From assembly GCF_000308875.1 (NCBI RefSeq), contig NZ_BAGL01000123.1, positions 1 through 64,000 of the forward strand: a stretch of 64,000 bases of DNA. Reading direction: 5' to 3'. Positions 10,163-18,558 of the stretch are shown in pieces (the stretch's first letter is position 1; every line of letters begins with the position of its first letter). The notes beneath the pieces are model-generated. The model saw only the letters and a list, made by a program, of their open reading frames with translations, was not told the DNA's origin and made no database searches. The stretch comes from Nocardia transvalensis NBRC 15921. GTDB taxonomy: Bacteria; Actinomycetota; Actinomycetes; Mycobacteriales; Mycobacteriaceae. Both the position numbers and the translations under genes were made by a program.

Positions 10163-10930
10163 CTATTCGGCTGCGGCCTGGCCCGTCCGGTTCGCGGCCC
10201 GGAAGAACGGGATCGTGCCGTCGGCCATCGGCGTGGTCGCGGGCCAGGCCGAGGCGTCGGCGTGCCGGGCGAAGGCCTGGTCGATGAGTTCGGCCGCGGC
10301 GCGCGTGGCGATCAGATGCGCGAACGCGAGTTCGGACTCCAGCTTGGCGCGGTCCTTCGGGCCGTGATCGGCCTGCTGGCCGTACTTCTGCCCGGCCAGC
10401 AGATAGAGGATCTCCGCCGCGCAGCGGTCGGCGATGTGGTTGCAGTCCTGGCGCAGCCGCTCGACGAGCTGGATGGCGTCGATCTCGGACAGGCCGGAGT
10501 CGACGAGCCGGGTGGCGAGGTCCCAGCATCGCGGATTGGTGATCTGGTAGGCGTCCAGCGGGTCCTTACCGGAGTCCAGCGCCTCGCGCACGTAACCGGG
10601 CAACTCCGAATGGGGGAGGAGATCGGTCGAGATTTCCTGGTGGTGGGAAGCCGGTGCGGCGGGCTGATCGGTGACACCGAGGACCTCGGCGAGACCGTCG
10701 CCGCGGTCCCACGCGTCCAGCAGCTCGCGAATCCCGTTGAGTTTCATCCCCCGGCTCAGCAGCCGGCTGATGGTCTGCAGGCGACTCAGATGGTCGGTGT
10801 CGTAATACCCGATTCTGCCTCTGACCTCGGGTGACGGCAGCAGTCCCCGCTCGTGATACACCCGCACGCTACGCACCGTCGTATCGGCTGCTCGCGCCAG
10901 TTCATCGATCGTGTACTCCACTGCAGCCAT
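10163..10930 (-). CDS. MerR-family transcriptional regulator
   Basis: A 255-residue protein with an N-terminal MerR helix-turn-helix: YTIDELARAADTTVRSVRVY at residues 6-25, then the wing YYDTDHLSRL. A coiled linker and a C-terminal helical effector-type domain (about residues 95-230) follow; no metal-binding cysteine cluster is seen. It is convergent with the tRNA genes. No adjacent divergent target gene is obvious, so the inducer and regulon are unknown. Confidence 0.85.
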   Translation of the reverse strand: MAAVEYTIDELARAADTTVRSVRVYHERGLLPSPEVRGRIGYYDTDHLSRLQTISRLLSRGMKLNGIRELLDAWDRGDGLAEVLGVTDQPAAPASHHQEISTDLLPHSELPGYVREALDSGKDPLDAYQITNPRCWDLATRLVDSGLSEIDAIQLVERLRQDCNHIADRCAAEILYLLAGQKYGQQADHGPKDRAKLESELAFAHLIATRAAAELIDQAFARHADASAWPATTPMADGTIPFFRAANRTGQAAAE

Positions 10931-11192
10931 ACCTCACAGGAAACCACAACCTACGCCACATCAGAACGGTCCGTGATTAAACGAGCCATCAAACGATGAT
11001 AATCGGGAGTCACGTCTTGGTCAACGTGCCGTTAAGTAGCGGTGAAACTATTGCCCGCTCTCGATTGGTGGGTTAACGTGCGATGCACGGTAGTTCGCTG
11101 CCGATTTCCGGGGACTGTTGAGCAGCCCTGATGCCCGCCCGACCACGGGTCACGCCCAGTTAGGCGTGCCCTCGGCATCCTCGGAGACGGCC

Positions 11193-11669
11193 ATGAGTAC
11201 AACCCAGCCTCGTCAGCTGCTGACAAATTCTTTTGCGCCGGTGCAGATCCCGGCCGCGTCCACCGCTTCCACAGCGCGTCCCCTTCCCAAGTCCAGCCAC
11301 CGTCCGCCGTGCGCGGACGGGCCCGACGACTGGGATCTCGATGTCGGAACGCCGGAGTCCTGGCAGTCCGCCGTCCGGACGTGCCACAGCTGCCCGCTGT
11401 TCGACAACTGCAGCCAACTAGCGCAATCTTTGATCACCCGCGGTGACGGACCCCGCGCGATGATCTGGGCCGGAGTGGCCTACGACAGCGCCGGGCGCGT
11501 CGTGGAGAATCTGGAACGCCATCGCGCGACGCCGATCGATCACAAACGGCCGCTTCGCATCATCCGCACCGGGCCGCGCCCGGTCTGCGTCGAGCCCTCG
11601 CCTCCGACGCCGCATCGCCACATCGTTCTCGGCCGGCGACGGGTCGTCGGCGCGGTCGGCGGACACTGA
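11193..11669 (+). CDS. WhiB-like iron-sulfur protein
   Basis: A 158-residue protein. It carries the four-cysteine spacing of the Wbl family: Cys40, then Cys64-x2-Cys67-x5-Cys73 (CHSCPLFDNC). A WAGVAYD segment sits where WhiB proteins have their G(V/I)WGG turn. Wbl proteins bind a 4Fe-4S cluster and act with the primary sigma factor in redox- or development-linked transcription. The basic C-terminus (GRRRV) could contact DNA. Start chosen at the ATG at 11193, after GGAGA. The ROK-family gene follows 51 bases downstream. The turn is divergent from canonical WhiB, so the assignment is to a Wbl-like family, not a named member. Confidence 0.7.
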   Translation: MSTTQPRQLLTNSFAPVQIPAASTASTARPLPKSSHRPPCADGPDDWDLDVGTPESWQSAVRTCHSCPLFDNCSQLAQSLITRGDGPRAMIWAGVAYDSAGRVVENLERHRATPIDHKRPLRIIRTGPRPVCVEPSPPTPHRHIVLGRRRVVGAVGGH

Positions 11670-11720
11670 GTTATGGTTTCGGACCTCGACGTCCGGAATC
11701 TTTGCGATGGTGGGTAACCG

Positions 11721-12608
11721 ATGACAATCTTGGCGCTGGAGATCGGTCCGACGCGGTTCGCCGCTGTCCAAGCATCCGACGAAGTGGGTGAGGACCAGAT
11801 CCGGCGGATCTCGGTCCCCCCGCGCGGAGCGTGGAACGCCTGCCGCGAGATGCTGCTGGACGCCGCGACCGGCGCCGAGATCTCCTCGGTCGGCATCGCG
11901 GCGGCCGGGCCGATCGACATGGTCGCGGGAGTCGTTGCGCCGGCGGGGATCTCGGAATGGCGGAGCGGATTCGCCATTGTCGAGGAGGTGCGCAAGCTGT
12001 TCCCCTCGGCGACGGTCCGACTCGCCCTCGACGGTGTGTGCCTGGCGCTCGCCGAGCGAAATTTCGGCGGCATCGCCGACACGCCGGACGCGCTGTCGGT
12101 GATGGTGGCCGATCGCATCGTGGCCGGCGTGTCGGTCGGCGGTTTCACCGTCGTGGGTCGCACGGGCAATGCCGGGCACATCGGCCACATGCTGGTCCCG
12201 GGCGCCGACGACCGCTGTCACTGCGGTGGCCGAGGCTGCCTGGAGGCGGTGGCGAGCAGTGGCGCCACCCTGCGCTGGGCGCGGGGGCAGGGCTGGCAGG
12301 GTGAGTCGGTGGAGGACCTGCTCGACGCCGCGGTCGCGGGGGACGAGATCGCGACCGCGGCCGTGCGGCGTTCTGGAACGGCGATCGGTCAGATAATCGC
12401 GTCCGTCGCACCGCTTCTCGATTTCGACCTGGTCGTCGTGGGTGGACCGCTGGCGCGGCCCGGCTCGCCGCTGTGGAAGCCGCTCGGTGCGGCGGTCGCG
12501 ACCCACGCCCGGCTCGGATTCCTGACGGGCCTGCGGGTGATCCCGTCGCCGCTCGGGGACATCAGCCTGCTCGCGGGCGCCGGTGTGCTCGGCGTTACCG
12601 AGGAGTAA
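11721..12608 (+). CDS. ROK-family protein (sugar kinase-like)
   Basis: A 295-residue ROK protein without an N-terminal helix-turn-helix, so a kinase more than a NagC-type repressor. It has a degenerate N-terminal phosphate loop (LEIGPTR), the GNAGHIGHM segment (about residues 148-156) equivalent to the catalytic ExGH region, and the zinc site CHCGGRGCLEAVA (about 166-178). ATP-dependent phosphorylation of a hexose or amino sugar is the family activity. The first phosphate-loop Asp is replaced by Glu, so activity should not be assumed. Confidence 0.8.
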   Translation: MTILALEIGPTRFAAVQASDEVGEDQIRRISVPPRGAWNACREMLLDAATGAEISSVGIAAAGPIDMVAGVVAPAGISEWRSGFAIVEEVRKLFPSATVRLALDGVCLALAERNFGGIADTPDALSVMVADRIVAGVSVGGFTVVGRTGNAGHIGHMLVPGADDRCHCGGRGCLEAVASSGATLRWARGQGWQGESVEDLLDAAVAGDEIATAAVRRSGTAIGQIIASVAPLLDFDLVVVGGPLARPGSPLWKPLGAAVATHARLGFLTGLRVIPSPLGDISLLAGAGVLGVTEE

Positions 12609-12983
12609 CCTCGGCGATCCGGGTATCCGGCCGCGTGGATCAGTTTGCGCGCCGGTAACTTTCGACGTCGGGGGCGGTTCCGGCGGGACGGTCCGCGGGA
12701 CCGGGTGGCCGGCGATCCGCGCTGGATGACGGCCAATTTCCGGTGTGCGAACCGCACATTCGGCTGCGGTCCCGCCTTAACGGACTGTAAGTTTGCTTTG
12801 TCCCCGGGTTAAGACTCTGTTCTCCTGTTGTGATGGAGACAGTCACCGTCGAGTCTGGTGGTGTGTACGTAGTTTGGCGAACCCCATTGAATGTGCCGCT
12901 GGATAACGGTACATTGCTCAGGTAGCTAATCGTCTCATCCGGATCACCCCGATCCGGAGGAATGGCTGGTACGGACAAGCGCA
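12609..12983 (+). other. Non-coding leader upstream of the Rv3651-like gene
   Basis: 375 bases without a supported gene. AT-richer segments around 12775-12815 and 12890-12935 could hold promoters. A strong GGAGG (12956-12960) precedes an ATG at 12962 that is out of frame with the downstream gene. No copy of the TTCCCA-N4-TGGGAA palindrome was seen here. Confidence 0.4.
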
Positions 12984-14135
12984 ATGCGAAGCGACGCAGT
13001 GATCCCTTGGGTGACAGTGGAGACCTTGGCTCCCGACGCCATGTCGGTGGCCTCGGTAGGGGATTCGGCACGCGATTTCGCCGGCTGGCAGCGTGTGATT
13101 CAGCGGCTACTGGCCAGGCAACCCGCGATCTACGACAGTCTGAACACCGCCCGGATCGCCGACCTGGTGCAGGCGGCGCGCGGGCGAGCCGAGGAAGCGG
13201 ACCTGCGGATACCGACTCGGTCCGGCCCGTACGACGTGAAGGTGCGTCCGATTTTCGGACCCGCCGGAGACGTCCACGCGGTCCGGATGTGGTTCGGCCC
13301 CGCGACCGCGACCGCACCGCCGGAACGCGCTGCGGCCGGGGTGATCTGGGACCTGGAGTCGCAGACCATCCAGCAACCGAGCGGCATCACCAGGCTTCCG
13401 GGGATGCCCGCCGAAGAGTACGTGCCGAGGATGTCCATCGCGGAGCTGTTCCACCGGGTGTCGGCGTTCGATCGTCATGCCGAGGTACTGGATCTGCTCT
13501 ACGAGCCGAAACCCGGTGGGCGACTACAGTTCGACGTCACCGTGAACGACGCGGTCGGCCGGCCCGGGCAGTGGCGGATCACCGTCCGGGCGCGCGACGA
13601 CGACCGGACGCGCGGCGCGTGGTGGCTGATCGAGGACATCACCTCGGATGAGCAGCCCGCCACCTGGCCGACCCTGGAGCGGGTCGGATTGCGGGAGGCG
13701 CACCGCCGGGCCGGGACCCATCTCGCGGTGGTCCAGCTCGAGCACGCCACCATCTCGCACTGGCTCACCGATCCGGCGCCGTGGGTGCGCTGGGACTACC
13801 TGTTCCGGCCCACCGACGTATTCCATGCCGACGATCGGGCTCGGCTGGTCGATCTCGCCGGCCGACTGAGATCCGGTGACACGGCCGGAGCCACCGTGCG
13901 GACGCTGAACTACGGTGGCGGCTACACGCCGACATCGTTACTGCTGTATCCCTATCCGGGATATTCGAGCCAGCCGCTGGCCATCGCACAGCTGGTCCGG
14001 GCGGCCGACTATCTGCCGGTGGTCGAGCCGCACCGCAGCATGCTCGACCAGCAGCAGCAACACGCGCCGATCGGGTACGACGATCAACTGCAACATTGGC
14101 TGGCCGGTCGTGTGAAGCGTAGCCCCGCCTGCTGA
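12984..14135 (+). CDS. Rv3651-like (DUF5593-type) putative sensor protein
   Basis: A 383-residue soluble protein resembling M. tuberculosis Rv3651 and its paralogues. The N-terminal WVTVETLAPDAMSVASVGDS stretch and the following helix-rich domain match the family start. A PAS-like middle (about residues 110-220) ends in WRITVRARDDD...WLIEDIT. The C-terminal domain contains the TNYGGGYTPTSLLLYP-like region. The family has PAS/GAF-like folds and no established function. It sits directly before the secretion operon, 36 bases ahead of the TcpC-like gene. I see no start codon farther upstream in frame before a stop, so the ATG at 12984 was chosen. Confidence 0.65.
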   Translation: MRSDAVIPWVTVETLAPDAMSVASVGDSARDFAGWQRVIQRLLARQPAIYDSLNTARIADLVQAARGRAEEADLRIPTRSGPYDVKVRPIFGPAGDVHAVRMWFGPATATAPPERAAAGVIWDLESQTIQQPSGITRLPGMPAEEYVPRMSIAELFHRVSAFDRHAEVLDLLYEPKPGGRLQFDVTVNDAVGRPGQWRITVRARDDDRTRGAWWLIEDITSDEQPATWPTLERVGLREAHRRAGTHLAVVQLEHATISHWLTDPAPWVRWDYLFRPTDVFHADDRARLVDLAGRLRSGDTAGATVRTLNYGGGYTPTSLLLYPYPGYSSQPLAIAQLVRAADYLPVVEPHRSMLDQQQQHAPIGYDDQLQHWLAGRVKRSPAC

Positions 14136-14144
14136 TTCGCGTCT

Positions 14145-14160
14145 TTCCCACCGTTGGGAA
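14145..14160 (+). promoter_or_regulatory. Palindrome TTCCCA-N4-TGGGAA before the TcpC-like gene
   Basis: A perfect 6-4-6 inverted repeat (TTCCCA at 14145, TGGGAA ending 14160) in the short gap before the conjugation-like operon. It is the first and leftmost copy of the locus-wide motif. Here a GACAAT-like hexamer is not obvious at the usual 5-nt distance (TGGCGA). Confidence 0.75.
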
Positions 14161-14171
14161 CGCTGTGGCGA

Positions 14172-15233
14172 ATGGAGGTGATTTCGCTGCCTACCATTCC
14201 GAGGGTGAGGACTTTGGGGCGCGGATCGACCGACTCCGGCGAGGCATTGCTTCGCCGGATGGAGTCACGCCGACGCCGTGAGAACATCCTCGTGGCGATC
14301 CTCGCCGTGCTCGCCGTGCTCGGCGGTGGCGGCACGATCCTGGGCTGGTTCCGCACGCCGCCGCCCGGCCCGTCAGACCAGAACACCGTTACCCTGCTGG
14401 GACAAGCGCAATTGGTCGAGTCGTTCGCGCGTGAGTTCGTGGTGACCTATCTGAGCGCCACCAACGACCAGCAGGAACGCATCGCACAGTACGTCAGCGC
14501 CGGACAGCAGATCACCCTGCCGTCGACGCATCGGCAGGTATCCGATCCGATGGTCGTCTTCTCCTCGCGCAAGCAGGCGAACGGCACGGTCGAGGTCTGG
14601 ACGGTGACGGTGTCTGTGCGGCCGGGTAACCCCGCGGCCGGCGCGGCGTCGAATGCGAAGGGGGACAACGCCCCCCGTCAGTACTACCGGGTAGGGATCG
14701 CGCTCACCGACGGGCTCCGGGCGCTGTCGGTGCCGGCCGCGGTCGAGCCGCCCGCCCGCGGGGCCGATATGGCCCTGGCGTACGAGACGCCGTGCGCCGC
14801 CGATACTCAGTTCGCGCAGGTCGCCTCCGGTTTCGTGAAGGCGTACCTGACCGGTTCCGGTGATCTGAACCGCTACGTCGCGCTGAATTCGGGAATCGTT
14901 GCGCCACAGCCGCCCCCGTTCACCTCGGTCGAGACCGCGTCCGTCTCCGCGGACGAGCCGGGATGCGGGACCAGCGGCAGTACGGCGGAGGTCTTGGCCA
15001 TGGTCAATCCCAAGGCTGCCGACGGCGTCGCACCGACGCTGGCCTATCCCCTGACATTGACTCGCACCGCGGGGCAGTGGCAGGTGCGATCGGTGAATCC
15101 GGTTCCCGCACTGCGGAATCCGATGACCTTGGTAACCGGCCAGGACTCGTCCGGCGGCGGCCAGGCGCAGTCGAACACGACCACGACCGCACCCTCGTCA
15201 GCGGCGGCGGTTCCACCGGCAAAACAGAACTGA
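14172..15233 (+). CDS. TcpC-like conjugation/secretion protein
   Basis: A bitopic membrane protein of about 353 residues. It has a basic cytoplasmic N-terminus (SRRRREN), one transmembrane segment (ILVAILAVLAVLGGGGTILGW) and a large extracytoplasmic part. The two successive NTF2-like domains (about residues 70-200 and 210-330) match the TcpC/VirB8-like family of Gram-positive conjugative elements. TcpC is an assembly factor of type IV secretion channels. The tail is Thr/Ala/Pro-rich. The start is uncertain: ATG 14172 and GTG 14178 overlap a near-ideal ribosome site (GGAGGTGAT at 14174), which would best serve a start near 14187, where only CTG is in frame. Confidence 0.8.
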   Translation: MEVISLPTIPRVRTLGRGSTDSGEALLRRMESRRRRENILVAILAVLAVLGGGGTILGWFRTPPPGPSDQNTVTLLGQAQLVESFAREFVVTYLSATNDQQERIAQYVSAGQQITLPSTHRQVSDPMVVFSSRKQANGTVEVWTVTVSVRPGNPAAGAASNAKGDNAPRQYYRVGIALTDGLRALSVPAAVEPPARGADMALAYETPCAADTQFAQVASGFVKAYLTGSGDLNRYVALNSGIVAPQPPPFTSVETASVSADEPGCGTSGSTAEVLAMVNPKAADGVAPTLAYPLTLTRTAGQWQVRSVNPVPALRNPMTLVTGQDSSGGGQAQSNTTTTAPSSAAAVPPAKQN

Positions 15234-15251
15234 TCCGGAAGGGACAGTCTC

Positions 15252-15515
15252 ATGGGCACTCAACTCGGCATCATCCTCGAGTACATCCTGGAATCGGTGC
15301 GCTGGCTCGGCATGATCATCATCGCCATCGTCGGCATCGGCCTGCTGATCTCCGAAGGCGCGAAATCCAAGCTGTCGCCCAGCCGGATCCTGATGGTCGC
15401 GGGGTCGGCGCTGCTGGCGGCCGTCCTGCTCTGGATCCTGCCGACGCTGATCAACTACGCCCGCGTCGACGCGAACAACGTGGTTCCCGACCACCCGATC
15501 GGTAGCTATCGGTGA
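15252..15515 (+). CDS. Small two-TM membrane protein (VirB2-like position)
   Basis: An 87-residue protein with two hydrophobic segments (about residues 17-35 and 47-70) separated by a basic loop (EGAKSKLSPSR). Size, topology and position just before VirB3- and VirB4-like genes match the small pilin-like or channel subunit of Gram-positive type IV systems. That is inference from context, not a sequence signature. The next gene overlaps its stop by a GTGA. Confidence 0.7.
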   Translation: MGTQLGIILEYILESVRWLGMIIIAIVGIGLLISEGAKSKLSPSRILMVAGSALLAAVLLWILPTLINYARVDANNVVPDHPIGSYR

Positions 15516-16039
15516 CGCAGCTGATCAAGGTATACACGCCGGTCAAGCGCGTGCCGACGATGATCGGCAAAGCGCAGAACGGGCAGAAACTGCCGTTCGG
15601 GCCGTATACCTTGCCGCAGGTGGTGGGCGGCGTGGTGCTCATGTTGATCACCTCGGTACTGGCGATGTCGTTGCCGTCCAATCCCGCGATCACCTTCATC
15701 GTCGGCCTGATCCTGACCATCGTCGTCGTCTTCACCATCGGGCTGGTGCCCTATACCGGGGTGCGGGCGACCTCGCGGATGTTGTGGCTCGGCCGAATAC
15801 TCGTCGTCCGTAAGCCGGTCTCGGCGTCCGGAATACCGGTCACCGCGGAGTCGGCGGGGCAGACCCTGTTCATCGAGGAAAGCGTCGTGGTGATACTTCC
15901 CGACCACCGGGACACCGCCGAGGAGGTCGCGGCGGTCGCCGCACCGGGCATGGGACAACCACAGAGCATTCTCGACAAGTGGAGCGTCGTCGCGGTCCGG
16001 GAACTTCCCGGCCGTGACGAACTATCGATCGAAGGGTAG
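15512..16039 (+). CDS. VirB3/PrgI-like membrane protein
   Basis: A 175-residue protein with an amphipathic N-terminus and two adjacent transmembrane segments (about residues 35-53 and 58-77), followed by a soluble tail. This is the usual layout of VirB3/PrgI proteins, which sit directly ahead of the VirB4 ATPase and help anchor it to the membrane. It begins with GTG overlapping the previous stop and is six bases from the ATPase gene, so translation is probably coupled. The family call rests on topology and gene order. Confidence 0.68.
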   Translation: MTQLIKVYTPVKRVPTMIGKAQNGQKLPFGPYTLPQVVGGVVLMLITSVLAMSLPSNPAITFIVGLILTIVVVFTIGLVPYTGVRATSRMLWLGRILVVRKPVSASGIPVTAESAGQTLFIEESVVVILPDHRDTAEEVAAVAAPGMGQPQSILDKWSVVAVRELPGRDELSIEG

Positions 16040-16044
16040 GTCTG

Positions 16045-18558
16045 ATGGCATTCGAGCGGGATCTGCAGCCCACGGCCGCCATTCGAGGGAATCTGCAATT
16101 CACTCACGGCGGTCTGGTCACTGCGACCTATTTCGTCAATCCGCTCGGCTATGGCCTGCGTAAGAAAAGTGACAAATTCGATGTCAAGGCCGCCCACCAC
16201 AACCTGATCAACAACCTGCCCAGCGGATCGTTGCTGCTCGGCATCCAGGCGCGGCTCAACATCCTGGATGTGCTGAGCAAGATGGTCGAGGGTGTGGACC
16301 TCGACGAATGCGAGGACTATGCGCTCGAGGTGGTCGCCTCGTACGAGCGGGTGCGGCAGATCATGCCACAGACGCGGATTCACCTGCTGTCGATTCCGGT
16401 GGGGACTGTCGGTTCCACCATCTCGGGGTTGTCCCGTGTGCTGCGCGGTTCCGCGACCATCGATACCTCGGCGATCTCCCGGAACGATCTGGAGCCCTAC
16501 ACCAAGAAGGCCAAAGAGATCCTGTCGCGCATCGGGGGGGATTTCGAACCGGCCCCGGTCCCCGCCTCGCTGTTCCAGTGGCTGTGGGAGCACTACCTGT
16601 CGCGGGGGGCCGGCGGTGATCCGGTGACCCCCACTCAGGCCGGCGTGCTGGACGACGCGACCGCGGCAGTGTTCCGGTCCGCGGCGCTGGACGAGGGCGC
16701 ACAGAGCGACAGCAATCGGCGGGTACGACCGTCGTTCGTACCGGTCATCAAGGTGGTGCAGCCGGAATACGATTACTGGCCGTCCTATCAGGCGATGATG
16801 ACGCCCCACTCCTTTCCCTACAGCGGTATGACCTTTCCGGGCGGGAGCGAATTCCTCACGGTGCTGGACGGATTCGACGATGTCGTCGTCGACTGGGGGA
16901 TCCGTGTCTCGACCCGGCCCGCCGAGCAGGTTCTCAAGAGTAACGAGCAGAACCTGCGCAGACTGGGTGAACAGATGGATCAGCGCGACCAGGAGGTCTC
17001 CTTCGCGCAGAACACTCTGATGTCGAAGGCGCAGGCGCTCGGCGAGTACAACCACCACTTCGAGGTCAACGGTGGTGAATCCGAGGTGTCGTTCACCACG
17101 GTCATCGCGGTCGGCGGGCCCTCGCAGGAATTGACCATGGACGCGGTCAACAAGATCAAGCGTCGGTACAAGCGCTTTCAGGTCGAAATGACCGCGCCGC
17201 TGGGCGCACAGGTCGATCTCTGGTCGATGATGATTCCCGGCAGCCCCGCCCGGCGCGCGTACGACGATTTCGCCCATATCATCCCCTCGGATATGTGGGC
17301 CGGATTCGTGCCGTTCACCACCAATCAGATCGGTGACGACAGCGGGCCGGTGATCGGCGTCAATCTGCTGTCGGGGAATTTCGAGCCGATCCATTTCGGG
17401 ATCATGGAAGCCGCGCTGCACGACCTGTCGGCATCGTTCGCGGTGACCGGTGAACTCGGTTCGGGCAAGTCGTACTTTCTGAAGCTGATGGCGGTGCTGG
17501 TCAACGATATGGGCGGGCAGTTCCTCGCCATCGACCGCAGTCAAGTGGGGGAGTGGGAGCACTTCGCCAGATCGATCGACGACGCCGTCGTCATCGACCT
17601 GAGCAATCCGACCGTGTCGCTCGATCCGCTGCGCCTGTTCCCGCCGCGTGTGGCGGGGGAGCGCGCGCTGGACTCGATCCTGCCGCTGCTGGATCTGTCG
17701 CCGACCAGTGGCGCCGGCGCCGTGATGGGAAGTTTGCTGAGCCAGAAGGGGATTGCCGAACACGGTATCCGCAGCATGCTCGACCTGTTCAACACCGTCC
17801 GGAGGCTACGTGACGAGGGCAGGCACGGGGAGGAGTACGCCGACCTGGCCGCGCGGCTGAGCACCATCGTCGACCGTATGCCGGTGCTGTTCGATCCGAA
17901 GCTGCGCACGCTGCGCCTGGATGCCGCGGCGACCGTCGTCCGCAGCCACAACCTGGCCCTGCCGTCGGCGGAGGAGCTGACCACACCGCATCTCTACAAC
18001 CGCCTGCCCTTGACCAAACGGCTCGGCACGGCCCTCTACGAGCTGGTCGGCGTCGCGGCGCGCGACGCCTTCCTGACCGACAACGGCCGGTTCGGCCTGC
18101 TGGTCGGCGATGAGGCCCACCACTTCACCCAGACACAGGTGGGCGGCGCGGTCACCTCCGATTTCAGCCGTGACGGTCGAAAGCACTTGGCTGCCATCGG
18201 CCTCGCGTCGCACGACCCGGCGACCGACTTCCAGGGCGCGGCGCACAATCTGATCCCGAACCGCTTCGTCTTCCGCCAGCGCGATGAGACCCTGGCGCGC
18301 AACAGCTTGGAATGGCTCGGAGTGGATCTGCAGGAGGCGCCGTTCCTGTTGCAGATTCTGCGTGAGGAGACCTCGCCGCCGGTCGGCACCGGCCGCCAGG
18401 TTCCCGAGGAGCGTCGTGGCGAGATGTTCATGCGGGATGCGTTGAACCGCATCGGTCGCGGGAAGATCCTGGGTCCCGCGCGCCCGGATCGCGCCGAGGC
18501 CATCAGCAGCACGCCCGGTTCGGCGCGAAGAGCCCTCGAACGAGAGGCCGTGTCGTGA
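16045..18558 (+). CDS. VirB4-like type IV secretion ATPase
   Basis: An 837-residue conjugation ATPase. The N-terminal half (about 1-430) is the CagE/TrbE-type domain, and the C-terminal half is a RecA-like motor. Walker A is GELGSGKSYFL at about residues 469-479 and Walker B is LLVGDEAHHF near 686, followed by the sensor region SRDGRKHLAAIGLASHD. VirB4 proteins power assembly of the channel and substrate movement at the membrane. It overlaps the VirB6-like gene by four bases (GTGA). The sequence is full length with no truncation. Confidence 0.88.
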   Translation: MAFERDLQPTAAIRGNLQFTHGGLVTATYFVNPLGYGLRKKSDKFDVKAAHHNLINNLPSGSLLLGIQARLNILDVLSKMVEGVDLDECEDYALEVVASYERVRQIMPQTRIHLLSIPVGTVGSTISGLSRVLRGSATIDTSAISRNDLEPYTKKAKEILSRIGGDFEPAPVPASLFQWLWEHYLSRGAGGDPVTPTQAGVLDDATAAVFRSAALDEGAQSDSNRRVRPSFVPVIKVVQPEYDYWPSYQAMMTPHSFPYSGMTFPGGSEFLTVLDGFDDVVVDWGIRVSTRPAEQVLKSNEQNLRRLGEQMDQRDQEVSFAQNTLMSKAQALGEYNHHFEVNGGESEVSFTTVIAVGGPSQELTMDAVNKIKRRYKRFQVEMTAPLGAQVDLWSMMIPGSPARRAYDDFAHIIPSDMWAGFVPFTTNQIGDDSGPVIGVNLLSGNFEPIHFGIMEAALHDLSASFAVTGELGSGKSYFLKLMAVLVNDMGGQFLAIDRSQVGEWEHFARSIDDAVVIDLSNPTVSLDPLRLFPPRVAGERALDSILPLLDLSPTSGAGAVMGSLLSQKGIAEHGIRSMLDLFNTVRRLRDEGRHGEEYADLAARLSTIVDRMPVLFDPKLRTLRLDAAATVVRSHNLALPSAEELTTPHLYNRLPLTKRLGTALYELVGVAARDAFLTDNGRFGLLVGDEAHHFTQTQVGGAVTSDFSRDGRKHLAAIGLASHDPATDFQGAAHNLIPNRFVFRQRDETLARNSLEWLGVDLQEAPFLLQILREETSPPVGTGRQVPEERRGEMFMRDALNRIGRGKILGPARPDRAEAISSTPGSARRALEREAVS

